Below, piece by piece: positions 16,402-25,911 of a stretch of DNA of 64,000 bases (position 1 is its first letter; each line of letters starts with the position of its first letter). The notes below the pieces were generated by a model that saw nothing but the letters and a program-made list of their open reading frames with translations, made no database searches and was not told the origin of the DNA. The DNA is from Rikenellaceae bacterium (GTDB lineage Bacteria; Bacteroidota; Bacteroidia; Bacteroidales; Rikenellaceae). The stretch is from positions 62,001 through 126,000 of the forward strand of contig SUZI01000003.1 in assembly GCA_015060005.1 (NCBI GenBank). The letters are read 5' to 3'. The translations under genes and the position numbers were made by a program.

Positions 16402-18621
16402 ATGAAGAGACTTTTCACACTCATCGCAACACTTCTGGTTGTCCTCTCGCAGGCTGATGCCAAGGAGTGGTCAGCACAATGGATTATGGCTCAGAACACT
16501 CCCACCAAGAGTAAACTTCTGACCAACACGTGGTATTGCTTCCACAAGAGCGTCGAACTGCCCGCCATAGGCTCGCAGAGCGTCTATGCCGACATCGCTG
16601 TCGACAGCAAATATTGGATGTGGATTAATGGCGAAATGGTCGTCTTTGAGGGACAGCTCAAACGTGGACCTTCACCTCGCGACACCTACTACGACCACGT
16701 CGACATCACCTCTTACCTCAACGAGGGCAGAAACGACATAGCCATCTTAGTATGGTACTTCGGCAACCACGGCAACTCTCACAACAGCAGCGGCAAGCCT
16801 GCTCTTCTGTTCGATTGTCAGGCAGAGGGCTTCACAATTCTCTCCGACAACACGTGGAGTGCCACCTACTATGCAGCCTACGAGCAGACGCGAGGCACAC
16901 AACCTAATGAGCGTCTTGCCGAGGGCAATATCCGCTTCAATGCTCAACGTGAGGCTGAGGGATGGACTGCCAAGGGTGCTACCCCGTCGTTTGCCAAGGC
17001 TGTGGAGGTCGGCAAGGCTGGCTACGAGCCCTGGAACAATCTCATCAAGCGACCTATCCCTTTCTGGAAGGATTCTGGGTTGGTGGAGTACGAGTCTATC
17101 GAGCAGCAGGAGTCGGGCGACTACATCGTCTACACCTGCCACCTGCCATACAACTGCCACGTAACCCCTTGGTTCGATATCGAGGCATCGGCTGGCGAAG
17201 TTATCCACATCCAGACCGACAACTATATGGGCGGCAGCTACCCCAACCTCCGCTCCGAGTATGTTACCCGACAGGGCTCACAGCAATACGAATCACTCGG
17301 CTGGATTAATGGCCACGCCATCATCTACCGCATCCCCAAGGGCATCAAGGTCAACTCTCTCCGCTACCGCGAGACGGGTTTCAACACCGAGTTCACCGGC
17401 ACATTTAGCTGCGATGACGACTTCTTCAACCGTTTCTGGCAGAAGGCTGCCCGCACCCTCTATGTTACTATGCGAGACACCTATATGGATTGTCCCGACC
17501 GTGAGCGTGCCCAGTGGTGGGGCGACGTTGTCATCGAGCAGGGCGAGGCATTCTATGCTCTGGACACTCGCAGCCACACCCTGACATATAAGGGCATCCT
17601 CGAGCTTATGAATTGGCAGCGTGCCGATGGCACAATCTTCTCGCCTTGTCCATCAGGCAGGTTCTACAAGGAGTACCCATCGCAGATGTTAGCCTCTGTC
17701 GGCTACTATGGCTTCTACACCTACTACCTTTACAGTGGCGACGACAGCTTCATTCCTGTGGTCTACGACCGTATCCACCGCTATCTGCACGACGTGTGGC
17801 AGATGGATAGCGACGGTCTTGTCATCCACCGTAAGGGTGGCTCAAATTGGGGCGATTGGGGCGATAATATCGACATCGAGTTACTCCTCAACTGTTGGTA
17901 CTATTTAGCTCTGCAGGCGGAGCGTGAGTTCGCCCTTATGCTCGACAAACAGTCCGATTTAGAGATGATTGAGGCTAAGATGGCAGGTATGCGTCAGAGC
18001 TTCAACCGCCGCTATTGGACAGGCAAAGAGTACCGCTCTCCAAAATATAAGGAGACTACCGACGACCGAGCACAGGCTATGGCTGTTCTGGCAGGCTTCG
18101 CCCCCGAGGAGTATTATCCAGCCATTTTGGAGGTACTCAAGCGTGAGTACCACGCCAGCCCATATATGGAGAAATATATCGACGAGGCTCTCTTCAGAAT
18201 GGGCTATGCCGACTATGCTCTTGAGCGTGCCCGCAAGCGTTTCGATGCAATGGTCAACCACCCCACCCTCACCACACTGTGGGAGGGCTGGCGTATTGGC
18301 GATGATGACTTCGGTGGTGGCACCATCAACCACGCCTGGAGTGGCGGTATGCTCACTCTGCTCTCGCAGTATGTCGTGGGCATCAGCCCTGTCGAGGCAG
18401 GTTTCAAGGAGTTCCGTGTAGCACCACAGATGGGGACACTCAACCGTGCCGAAGCATCGTTTGACACCCACTATGGCACTATCCGAGCCTCACTCCTTCG
18501 CCACGACGGCTCTATCGACCTCCGCCTCACTGTTCCCGAGGGCACTATTGCCCACCTTACGGTCGATGGCGAGCCACGCACCTATCGCAGTGGCGAACAC
18601 CATATAACCCTTACCGAGTAA
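16402..18621 (+). CDS. Secreted GH78 alpha-L-rhamnosidase-like enzyme (first copy)
   Basis: 739 residues with a signal peptide (MKRLFTLIATLLVVLSQADA). An N-terminal beta-sandwich domain (about 30-220) is followed by the alpha-rhamnosidase domain. The (alpha/alpha)6 barrel has DCPDRERAQWWGDVVIEQGE near residues 363-382, where the GH78 general acid and substrate-binding acidic residues lie, then GGSNWGDWGDNIDIELL and PTLTTLWEGWRIGDDDFGGG. A C-terminal beta domain (about 660-739) follows. It would remove terminal L-rhamnose from plant or bacterial glycans in the periplasm. There is no SusC/SusD pair nearby. The next gene is a close paralogue 19 bases downstream. Confidence 0.85.
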   Translation: MKRLFTLIATLLVVLSQADAKEWSAQWIMAQNTPTKSKLLTNTWYCFHKSVELPAIGSQSVYADIAVDSKYWMWINGEMVVFEGQLKRGPSPRDTYYDHVDITSYLNEGRNDIAILVWYFGNHGNSHNSSGKPALLFDCQAEGFTILSDNTWSATYYAAYEQTRGTQPNERLAEGNIRFNAQREAEGWTAKGATPSFAKAVEVGKAGYEPWNNLIKRPIPFWKDSGLVEYESIEQQESGDYIVYTCHLPYNCHVTPWFDIEASAGEVIHIQTDNYMGGSYPNLRSEYVTRQGSQQYESLGWINGHAIIYRIPKGIKVNSLRYRETGFNTEFTGTFSCDDDFFNRFWQKAARTLYVTMRDTYMDCPDRERAQWWGDVVIEQGEAFYALDTRSHTLTYKGILELMNWQRADGTIFSPCPSGRFYKEYPSQMLASVGYYGFYTYYLYSGDDSFIPVVYDRIHRYLHDVWQMDSDGLVIHRKGGSNWGDWGDNIDIELLLNCWYYLALQAEREFALMLDKQSDLEMIEAKMAGMRQSFNRRYWTGKEYRSPKYKETTDDRAQAMAVLAGFAPEEYYPAILEVLKREYHASPYMEKYIDEALFRMGYADYALERARKRFDAMVNHPTLTTLWEGWRIGDDDFGGGTINHAWSGGMLTLLSQYVVGISPVEAGFKEFRVAPQMGTLNRAEASFDTHYGTIRASLLRHDGSIDLRLTVPEGTIAHLTVDGEPRTYRSGEHHITLTE

Positions 18622-18640
18622 TCTATTAAATTCAATCACT

Positions 18641-20848
18641 ATGCAACGTATCCTTTTCGCTCTCCTCCTCACCCTCTCTGCCACTCTTGCCGATGCCAAG
18701 GTGTGGCAAGCCAAGTGGATAACCAGCCCTACCGCCTCCGAGCAGGGTAATTCGTGGTTCTGCTTCCACAAGAGTATCACCATCGATGACCTGGGCGACC
18801 AGAGAGCCTTTGCCGACATCGCTGTCGACAGCAAATATTGGATGTGGATTAATGGTGAGATGGTTGTTTTTGAGGGAGGTCTCAAGCGAGGACCCTCTCC
18901 TCGCGACACCTACTACGACCACGTCGACATCACCCGCCACCTCCGCCGTGGCAAGAATACTATTGCACTCCTCGTGTGGTACTTCGGCAAGGAGGGCTTC
19001 TCGCATAAGGATAGCGGTCGTATGGGCTTATTGTTCGACTGCCATACCGACACCTTCTCCATCCTCTCCGACGATACGTGGCTCTGCCACCACTATACAG
19101 CTTTTGAGCCCACCGAGGGCACTCAGGCAAACTTCCGACTCCCTGAATCCAACGTACGCTTCAATGCCCAGAAAGCTATCGATGGCTGGTATGCCCAGGG
19201 TTCACACCCCTCATTTGAGCGTGCCACGGTGGTTGGTAAGGCGGGCTGCGAGCCGTGGAATAAGCTCATTGAGCGACCTATACCTATGTGGCGTGATTAT
19301 GGCATCAGCGACTACCTCTCTATTAGCGAGGAGCAGGATGGCGACCACACTATCTATCGCTGCCGTCTGCCCTACAACTGCCAGGCAACACCCTACCTCG
19401 AGGTAGAGGCTGAGGCGGGCAAGCTCATCCACATCCAGACCGACGACTATATGGGCGGTGGTGAGCCTAATGTGCGTGCCGAATATGTAACACGCTCTGG
19501 CAGACAACAATACGAGTCTTTGGGTTGGATGAATGGCCACGAGGTCATCTACCGCATCCCCCAGGGTGTCGATGTCATTGCTCTCCGCTACCGCGAGACA
19601 GGCTACGACACCGATTTCAGCGGCACCTTCATCTGCAACGATGATTTCCTCAACCGCCTCCGCACCAAGGCTCTTCGCACCCTCTATGTTACTATGCGAG
19701 ACAACTATATGGACTGCCCCGACCGCGAGCGTTCACAGTGGTGGGGCGATGAGGTCAACGAGCTTGGCGAGGCTTTCTACGCTTTGGACAGCCGCGGACA
19801 GCTCCTCGCACGCAAGGGTATCCTTGAGCTGGTCAATTGGCAACGCGAAGATGGTGTCCTCTACTCCCCTTGCCCATCTGTCATCTGGCGTAATGAGCTC
19901 CCTTCGCAGATGTTAGCTTCGGTGGGCTACTATGGCTTCTACACCTGGTATTTTTATAGTGGCGACGAGAGTATCATCCGCCACATTTACGACCCCGTAA
20001 AACGCTATCTGCACGATGTGTGGCAGATGGACGACGAGGGCTTGGTCATCACTCGCCACGGCGATTGGTCGTGGGGCGATTGGGGCGACAATATCGACCT
20101 CGACCTGCTTCTCAACTGCTGGTACTATTTGGCTCTGAAGGCGGAACGTGAGTATGCCCTCCTGCTCGACAAGCAGAGCGATGTCGAGATGATTGAGGCT
20201 AAGATGGAGGGTATGCGTCAGAGTTTCAACCGCCGTTTCTGGCAGGGCAACGAATACCGTTCGCCATCGTATGAGGGTAAGACCGACGACCGTGGACAAG
20301 CTATGGCTGTTCTGGCAGGCTTCGCACCCAAGGATTACTACCCTGCCATCCTGAAGGTACTCAAGCGTGAACACCACGCCAGCCCTTATATGGAGAAATA
20401 TGTAGGCGAGGCTCTCTTTAAGATGGGCTATGCCGACTACGCACTTCAACGCACCCGCGAACGTTTCGATAAGATGGTCAACCACCCTACACTCACCACC
20501 TTGTGGGAGGGCTGGGGCATTGGCAGCGAGGGCTTCGGTGGCGGCTCTATCAACCACGCCTGGAGCGGTGGCACACTCACCCTACTCTCGCAGTATGTTG
20601 CCGGCATTGCTCCGCTGAAGCCAGGCTTCGAGGAGTTCCGCATAGCTCCGCAGATGGGCGATTTGACCTCTGTCATAGCCTCTGTTGAGACACCTTACGG
20701 CACTATCCGCGTCTCAATCTTATGTGTTAACGACGTTATGAATATCAACTTCGAAGTACCTACGGGCACCACTGCCCACATCACCCGCCGAGGTAAAGAT
20801 GTTACCTTCGGAGCAGGTACTCACCACATAAGATTATCTCGCGAGTAG
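18641..20848 (+). CDS. Secreted GH78 alpha-L-rhamnosidase-like enzyme (second copy)
   Basis: 735 residues, with signal peptide MQRILFALLLTLSATLADA. It is colinear with the preceding gene over its whole length and identical in many stretches, for example AFADIAVDSKYWMWINGEMV compared with VYADIAVDSKYWMWINGEMV. The catalytic-region motif is DCPDRERSQWWGDEVNELGE. Differences concentrate in loops (for instance GEPNVRAEYV for SYPNLRSEYV) and in the C-terminal domain, suggesting a duplication followed by some divergence of specificity. The two are almost surely one transcript. Confidence 0.85.
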   Translation: MQRILFALLLTLSATLADAKVWQAKWITSPTASEQGNSWFCFHKSITIDDLGDQRAFADIAVDSKYWMWINGEMVVFEGGLKRGPSPRDTYYDHVDITRHLRRGKNTIALLVWYFGKEGFSHKDSGRMGLLFDCHTDTFSILSDDTWLCHHYTAFEPTEGTQANFRLPESNVRFNAQKAIDGWYAQGSHPSFERATVVGKAGCEPWNKLIERPIPMWRDYGISDYLSISEEQDGDHTIYRCRLPYNCQATPYLEVEAEAGKLIHIQTDDYMGGGEPNVRAEYVTRSGRQQYESLGWMNGHEVIYRIPQGVDVIALRYRETGYDTDFSGTFICNDDFLNRLRTKALRTLYVTMRDNYMDCPDRERSQWWGDEVNELGEAFYALDSRGQLLARKGILELVNWQREDGVLYSPCPSVIWRNELPSQMLASVGYYGFYTWYFYSGDESIIRHIYDPVKRYLHDVWQMDDEGLVITRHGDWSWGDWGDNIDLDLLLNCWYYLALKAEREYALLLDKQSDVEMIEAKMEGMRQSFNRRFWQGNEYRSPSYEGKTDDRGQAMAVLAGFAPKDYYPAILKVLKREHHASPYMEKYVGEALFKMGYADYALQRTRERFDKMVNHPTLTTLWEGWGIGSEGFGGGSINHAWSGGTLTLLSQYVAGIAPLKPGFEEFRIAPQMGDLTSVIASVETPYGTIRVSILCVNDVMNINFEVPTGTTAHITRRGKDVTFGAGTHHIRLSRE

Positions 20849-20870
20849 ACCGATTATCGTACAATTTTTG

Positions 20871-20878
20871 TATATTTG
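20871..20878 (+). promoter_or_regulatory. -7 box before the MATE gene
   Basis: TATATTTG 22 bases before the ATG at 20900. No convincing -33 box; reading through from the GH78 genes is also possible. Confidence 0.5.
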
Positions 20879-20899
20879 CTGCGGTTAAAAGGTTAGACA

Positions 20900-22222
20900 A
20901 TGGGAATGACAAAAGATATTCTGCGTATAGCAGTTCCAAACATTATCTCCAATATCACAGTGCCTATTATGGGCATCGCTGGAACTATCATCGCTGGACA
21001 TCTCAACGACTCCATCACCACCATCGGTGCATTGGCTATTGGTGTTTCGATATTCAATTTCATCTATTGGAACTGCTCCTTTATCCGTATGGGCACAAGT
21101 GGCATCACCGCCCAAGCATACGGAGCTAAAGACTTCCACACCACCACCCTTATGCTCGCCCGAGCCATATTGGTCTCTGTGGTATTAGGTGTACTTATGC
21201 TTATTCTGCAACGCCCGTTGGGCGAGGGAGCATTGACACTGATGAATGGTGGCGATATGGTTGCCGACTACTTCTACGCCCGCATCTGGGCTGTTCCGGC
21301 AGGTATTATGCTCTTTGGTCTTAACGGCTGGCTTACGGGTATGCAGAACGCCATCATCCCTATGGTTGTCTCTATCACCGTCAACATTATCCACGTCGCT
21401 TGCAGTATCTGGTTTGCCTTTGGCTTCGATATGGGCATTGTCGGCATTGCCTACGCCTCTGTTGTTGCACAGTGGATAGGAGTCGTCGTTACCGCCCTTA
21501 TCACCTGGTGGCACTATCGCAGCTGTTTCACCGCTATTCGCTGGCGTGAGGTCATCGACGCCAAGGCTATGAAGACCTTCTTTGTCATCAACCGCGACAT
21601 CATCATCCGCACCTTCTGCATCGTCTGCACCTACACCTTCTTTACCGCTGCTTCGGCACGTATGGGCGACGCAACAATCCTTGCGGTCAACACCATCCTT
21701 CTGCAGCTCTTCACGCTCTTCTCTTATATGAACGATGGCTTCGCCTACTCGGCAGAGGCTCTTACGGGCAGATTTATCGGAGCAAGGGATATTGTCTCTC
21801 TCCGCAAGTGTATCAAACACTGCGTGGTGTGGGGCATACTTACAGGTGTTATCTTCGTTGCTGTCTACATCTTCTGGTGGGAGGAGTTGCTCTCATTCTT
21901 TATGAAGGAGCAGGGCTCCGATGTTGAGCGACTACTCGCCTATGCCCGTCAATATATAGGTTGGATTATCGCTATCCCTATGGCTGCTGCCCTGCCATTT
22001 ATTATGGATGGCATTATGGTCGGAGCTACACAGTCGCGTGTTATGCGAGACTCTATGCTTATGGCTACGGTAGCCTACTTCGGTTTGTTCTACGCCTTCG
22101 AGCCCTTTATCGGCAACGATGCTCTGTGGCTCGCCTTCAGCTCCTATATGTTCCTGCGAGGCGTACTGCAATACTTCCTCTCACACCGCTTCCGCGATAT
22201 CTATCGCACCATCGAGCCATAG
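20900..22222 (+). CDS. MATE family multidrug/metabolite exporter
   Basis: 440 residues with about twelve membrane segments in two halves. MATE features are the N-terminal AVPNIISNITVPIMGIAGTI, MGTSGITAQAYGAKD in the first half and AYSAEALTGRFIGARD in the second. The family exports drugs or metabolites in exchange for H+ or Na+. It resembles the DinF subgroup. Its substrate cannot be inferred, and it converges with secG. Confidence 0.88.
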   Translation: MGMTKDILRIAVPNIISNITVPIMGIAGTIIAGHLNDSITTIGALAIGVSIFNFIYWNCSFIRMGTSGITAQAYGAKDFHTTTLMLARAILVSVVLGVLMLILQRPLGEGALTLMNGGDMVADYFYARIWAVPAGIMLFGLNGWLTGMQNAIIPMVVSITVNIIHVACSIWFAFGFDMGIVGIAYASVVAQWIGVVVTALITWWHYRSCFTAIRWREVIDAKAMKTFFVINRDIIIRTFCIVCTYTFFTAASARMGDATILAVNTILLQLFTLFSYMNDGFAYSAEALTGRFIGARDIVSLRKCIKHCVVWGILTGVIFVAVYIFWWEELLSFFMKEQGSDVERLLAYARQYIGWIIAIPMAAALPFIMDGIMVGATQSRVMRDSMLMATVAYFGLFYAFEPFIGNDALWLAFSSYMFLRGVLQYFLSHRFRDIYRTIEP

Positions 22223-22264
22223 CACTCCGCTCGAGCACTGCCCACAATGATACACAACGAAAAA

Positions 22265-22292
22265 AGCGAGAATGTTACCACATCCTCGCTTA
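22265..22292. terminator. Hairpin terminator between the MATE gene and secG
   Basis: AAGCGAG (22265-22271) pairs with CTCGCTT (22286-22292). On the minus strand it is followed by a T run (complement of 22266-22261), ending the secG operon; on the plus strand the downstream tract is also T-rich. Confidence 0.78.
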
Positions 22293-22319
22293 TTTCTTGA
22301 TTTTTGATTTCAGCTTCGC

Positions 22320-22673
22320 TTACTCTGCCTCGGTTGCCTCAACTGCCTCGCCAGCCATCTCTGCAGCCTCGTTTGGCATACCCTCCTCAACAACTACAGT
22401 CTGCTGAGTTGCGTTCAAGTCGCCTGCAAAGTTGTTAACTGCGTTACCCTCTCCTGAGTTAATCGAGATGATGATACTCAAAGCAGCGATGATACCTGCC
22501 AACCACCAAGATGTCTTCTCAAGGATATTAGCTGACTCACGAACACCCATCACCTGGTTTGCTGCACCGAAGTTTGCTGCCATACCACTCTTTGGGCTCT
22601 GAACCAACACTGCAAGGATAAGCAAGATACTTGCAATCAAAATCACTACGATACTAATGCTTTCTAACAACAT
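22320..22673 (-). CDS. secG: Preprotein translocase subunit SecG
   Basis: Small accessory subunit of the SecYEG channel. It has 117 residues with two membrane segments (about 5-27 and 55-77) separated by the conserved loop VQSPKSGMAANFGAANQVMG. The tail after residue 80 is acidic and alanine-rich (EAAEMAGEAVEATEAE), common in Bacteroidota SecG. It is last in the envelope operon that starts at 25810. Confidence 0.93.
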   Translation of the reverse strand: MLLESISIVVILIASILLILAVLVQSPKSGMAANFGAANQVMGVRESANILEKTSWWLAGIIAALSIIISINSGEGNAVNNFAGDLNATQQTVVVEEGMPNEAAEMAGEAVEATEAE

Positions 22674-22682
22674 AATTAGATA

Positions 22683-23168
22683 CTATTTTTGATTATTACT
22701 CTCTATTTTTTCAAAACGTTCTGCAAAGTAAACACTTTTTTCGGGATTTAGCAAACTTAATTTGCGATAAGTTTCTTTTGCAAGCTCATTTAGCCCCTGT
22801 TTGAGGTAAATTTCCGCCAACTCCTCACTCACCAAATCATCCTCTTCAGCAAGTTCCGCCTCGGTTACAACCTCTATATCATCGCCCTTATCTTGAGCTA
22901 CAATCTTATAGCTGTCGCGGCTTAGAAATCGGTCCATAATATCAGCCGAAGTGAGCGTTACAAGTCGTTCAATATCAATTGTTTGCTGCTCTATTTGAGG
23001 CATCTGCATCAACTCCTTCAACGCCGGGTTACACTCCAGAGAAGCTATCTGCTCACCCCACGCTTTACTACCCCATCGGCACGCCGTAAGGAGCAACTCC
23101 ACATCTTTTTTTTCGATGTGCGACGAGCCCTGTTGAGCCGAAGAAATATTTTCAATATTTTTTTTCAT
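22683..23168 (-). CDS. Cytoplasmic TPR-like protein of the LptE-SecG operon
   Basis: 161 residues without signal peptide or membrane segment. The C-terminal part has one recognisable TPR-like helix pair (LVSEELAEIYLKQGLNELAKETYRKLSLLNPEK, read in pieces from about residue 113); the middle is acidic. Proteins of this kind sit between lptE and secG in other Bacteroidales, so the position is conserved, but I know of no assigned function. Confidence 0.65.
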   Translation of the reverse strand: MKKNIENISSAQQGSSHIEKKDVELLLTACRWGSKAWGEQIASLECNPALKELMQMPQIEQQTIDIERLVTLTSADIMDRFLSRDSYKIVAQDKGDDIEVVTEAELAEEDDLVSEELAEIYLKQGLNELAKETYRKLSLLNPEKSVYFAERFEKIESNNQK

Positions 23169-23171
23169 CTT

Positions 23172-23699
23172 CTACCAATTTGAGGCAGCTGCCATATAGA
23201 TGTCGGTTACAAGCTGCTGGATAATCTCATCGTCGAGCTCCGTCTGAATCTCCGTCAGGAGTTGTGTTGAGTCATAGTCTGCAAACGCCTTAAATGTCTG
23301 GTTGAAAGATGCTTCTGGCTCAATCACATTAGTGAACTGCACCTTGATGGTGATTGTCAGTCGGTTCAGAATAGCATAGTCATCACTCGAGACAGAGGCT
23401 GTTGCCGATGTATATCCTACAATCTCACCCTCGAAGGCAAAGTCGCCACCCTCATCCACAAGCTGCAATTTTGTCTGACGCGAGAACTTATCCTTCAAAG
23501 CCTCCACAAAAGCTGTCGACAATGTAGGCGACACCATAGGTGCGTTGTTGGGGAAATATGCCACGCTGAAGGTCTTAGCCGCCTCGGGGATACTCGCTCC
23601 CGAGAGTGTGTAGCCACCCTTCATAAAGATACATCCTGTCAAGCCGAAGCACGAGAGCAGCAACACGATAGCCACCACGTGCGAAAGAAATCTTCTCAT
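23172..23699 (-). CDS. lptE: LptE-like LPS assembly lipoprotein
   Basis: 175 residues from the ATG at 23699. The lipoprotein signal is MRRFLSHVVAIVLLLSCFGL followed by TGC, giving a mature Cys near residue 23. The rest (GGYTLSGASIPEAAKTFSVA, then an alpha/beta pattern) resembles the Bacteroidota LptE family, whose members plug the LptD barrel in the outer membrane. The ATG follows the sigma-54 activator stop by one base; an upstream in-frame ATG at 23714 would overlap that gene by 14 bases. Confidence 0.82.
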   Translation of the reverse strand: MRRFLSHVVAIVLLLSCFGLTGCIFMKGGYTLSGASIPEAAKTFSVAYFPNNAPMVSPTLSTAFVEALKDKFSRQTKLQLVDEGGDFAFEGEIVGYTSATASVSSDDYAILNRLTITIKVQFTNVIEPEASFNQTFKAFADYDSTQLLTEIQTELDDEIIQQLVTDIYMAAASNW

Positions 23700-23700
23700 A

Positions 23701-24915
23701 CTAAATATCTTCATCCGTAATACCCAAATCCTTCATACGACGATACAGCGTACGTTCCGAGAGGAACAGGTCGCGTGCCGCATCACGTCGTCTGCCCTTG
23801 TTATTCTTCAACGCCTGCAATATCTGCTCACGCTGCATATCAGCCTTTGTTCGCTCACGCTGTGGCTCGTCGACCACCACCTCACTCTCGGCATAATCCA
23901 CCACCTCGGCATGCTGCTTAACAACCGCCTCAGGCAGATAATTACGCACCTCGGCGGGCTGTTGCGGGTGGACAGGCTGACCCTGTAACACACTGCTAAG
24001 CATACGTTTAAGCTCATTTATGTCGCTACGCATATCGAACAATATCTTGTAGAGCAACTCTCGCTCCGAGGCATACTCCTGACTACCCCCTCCTGAAAAC
24101 GACATTGTCGGAGCCGACGTTGACACAGGCTCAAGGTACTTACGCAACACCTCGGCAGTAATCTCTCGCGAGGTCTCCAATGCCGAAATCTGCTCTGCCA
24201 CATTCTTCAGCTGTCGTATGTTTCCACGCCAATAATATGACATCAGCACACCTCGTGCCTCTTCGGTAAGTACCACCGATGGCATCTTATACTGCACCGC
24301 CACATCAGCAGCAAACTTCCTGAATAACAGAGGTATATCCTCCTTACGCTCACGCAATGGTGGCACCTCGATAGGCACTGTGTTCAAACGGAAAAACAAG
24401 TCCTCACGGAAGCGGCCACTATCAATCGCCTGCTGGAGATTGTTATTCGTAGCTGCCACAACTCGCACATTGGTTCTCTGCACTTTAGAAGAGCCGACAC
24501 GAATAAACTCACCCGACTGCAACACACGCAGCAGACGCACCTGCGTTGCGAGAGGTAACTCACCCACCTCATCGAGGAAAATAGTACCTCCGTCAGCCTC
24601 CTCGAAGTAGCCCTTATGAGCCTCCAAAGCTCCTGTAAATGAGCCCTTTTCGTGTCCGAAAAGTTCCGAGTCGATAGTGCCTTCGGGTATCGCTCCGCAG
24701 TTCACTGCGATATACTTATTATGCTTGCGAGCCGAGTTCTCATGTATGATGCGAGGGAAAAATTCCTTGCCGACACCGCTCTCGCCCGTGATGAGCACCG
24801 AGAGGTCGGTGGGGGCTACTCGCAGAGCAATAGCAATGACACGATTGAGCGATTCGGCATTTCCAATGATACCAAATCGTTGCTTAACACGTAGTATTTC
24901 GTTCTCTATTTGCAT
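23701..24915 (-). CDS. Sigma-54-dependent transcription activator without receiver domain
   Basis: 404 residues from the ATG at 24915 (MQIENEILRVKQRFGIIGNA). The upstream frame start at 24960 would overlap the preceding gene by 38 bases. The AAA+ domain (about 25-250) has Walker A GESGVGKE, the sigma-54 contact loop in the GSFTGA form, Walker B GGTIFLDEVGELP and Arg-finger region SGRFREDLFFRLNTVPIEVP. A C-terminal Fis-type helix-turn-helix follows (DAARDLFLSERTLYRRMKDL). There is no N-terminal sensory or receiver domain. It is embedded in an envelope operon, a conserved Bacteroidales location, so it may control that operon or stress genes. Confidence 0.9.
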   Translation of the reverse strand: MQIENEILRVKQRFGIIGNAESLNRVIAIALRVAPTDLSVLITGESGVGKEFFPRIIHENSARKHNKYIAVNCGAIPEGTIDSELFGHEKGSFTGALEAHKGYFEEADGGTIFLDEVGELPLATQVRLLRVLQSGEFIRVGSSKVQRTNVRVVAATNNNLQQAIDSGRFREDLFFRLNTVPIEVPPLRERKEDIPLLFRKFAADVAVQYKMPSVVLTEEARGVLMSYYWRGNIRQLKNVAEQISALETSREITAEVLRKYLEPVSTSAPTMSFSGGGSQEYASERELLYKILFDMRSDINELKRMLSSVLQGQPVHPQQPAEVRNYLPEAVVKQHAEVVDYAESEVVVDEPQRERTKADMQREQILQALKNNKGRRRDAARDLFLSERTLYRRMKDLGITDEDI

Positions 24916-24922
24916 CGTTTCG

Positions 24923-25810
24923 TTACTTATTTTCGTCGATTGGTGTGATATATTCTGCATCGGGATTTGGAACTGTTGGCTCGGGCTTCGACATCACAAC
25001 AACCTCCTCCTCTTCATCATTCACACTACTGAAAACTTCACCCCAGAGCAACATTCCGATAGCCAGCAGAGCTGCCGCCACAACCAGCACCAACAACCAT
25101 CCGCTGATACCCTTCGACGAGCCGCCCTTATAACCAGAGCCACGCTGCGAAATATTACTTGAGCCCTTATACTTCAACCCCTTGATAGAGCTGTCGCGAC
25201 GTATGCTTGTCGACCTGAGCACCTCCTGACGGTCATCGTAGCGAGATTTACCCAACTCCTTGGGCTCGGGCTCGATATACTCCTCCTCATCGTCATACTC
25301 ATCGTATACATCTCCTCGCACATCGGCTGCGGCAGACTCCTCAACCGAGATAGCAACCTCTTCCTCGGTCGCTACTGCAACATCGGCAGGCTCAACAACC
25401 TCAATCTCAGCTACTTGCTCCTCCACAGACTCCTCTGCGAGTTCTTCCGCTTTAGCCTGTGGCTGAATGACATCAACATCGAATACCTCGCCATCCATCT
25501 GAGGCTCATAATCGAAGAGCACCGTACCGTTATCGCCATTGCGGAGTGTACCGAAGTTCTTCAACGAGCAAGCCAAGCCCTGCTGTAAACGGAAGTTAGC
25601 CTCGAAGACAAAGCGGTCGAGAAGAGCTGCCGCCTCAATAGCCGACAAGCCCTCCTCCACCAGCAAGCCACGAAGCACACCATCATCACCCTTCATAAGG
25701 TTAGAGAAGAGAATCTGCTCGCCCGCCTTCTTGACGATGAAAGTACCAAGATTGGGGACAACCAAGCGTTTGTTGGTTGCCAAATATTTCGATATAACCT
25801 CTACTACCAT
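24923..25810 (-). CDS. HU-like domain membrane protein (HU-CCDC81 type)
   Basis: 295 residues. The N-terminal 100 or so (VVEVISKYLATNKRLVVPNL, GTFIVKK, then CSLKNFGTLRNGDNGTV) match the bacterial HU-CCDC81 type domain, related to the HU fold. A long acidic linker rich in E, V and A follows (about 110-190), then a basic stretch and one membrane segment (ISGWLLVLVVAAALLAIGML, about 240-262) with a short tail. In related proteins a peptidoglycan-binding SPOR domain follows, but none is visible here. It starts the operon HU-like, sigma-54 activator, LptE, TPR-like, SecG. The possible promoter before it (TACCTTTA) has one mismatch to the consensus. Confidence 0.7.
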   Translation of the reverse strand: MVVEVISKYLATNKRLVVPNLGTFIVKKAGEQILFSNLMKGDDGVLRGLLVEEGLSAIEAAALLDRFVFEANFRLQQGLACSLKNFGTLRNGDNGTVLFDYEPQMDGEVFDVDVIQPQAKAEELAEESVEEQVAEIEVVEPADVAVATEEEVAISVEESAAADVRGDVYDEYDDEEEYIEPEPKELGKSRYDDRQEVLRSTSIRRDSSIKGLKYKGSSNISQRGSGYKGGSSKGISGWLLVLVVAAALLAIGMLLWGEVFSSVNDEEEEVVVMSKPEPTVPNPDAEYITPIDENK

Positions 25811-25878
25811 TTCGATATAATAATTTGGGATAAAGGTACGAATTTTTTCTTAAAAGAAAAAACTATCTGCAACAACAG

Positions 25879-25911
25879 AAAAAAAAGTCGCCGACAAAAT
25901 AATCGGCGACT
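25879..25911 (-). terminator. Strong terminator of the LRR locus or candidate RNA
   Basis: On the minus strand a 9-pair stem (25911-25903 with 25894-25886) and an 8-base loop is followed by T8 (25886-25879). Confidence 0.88.

Noticed and set aside
16402..20848. Polysaccharide utilisation locus
   Set aside because: Only two GH78 genes are present; no SusC, SusD, hybrid two-component system or other carbohydrate enzyme is nearby.
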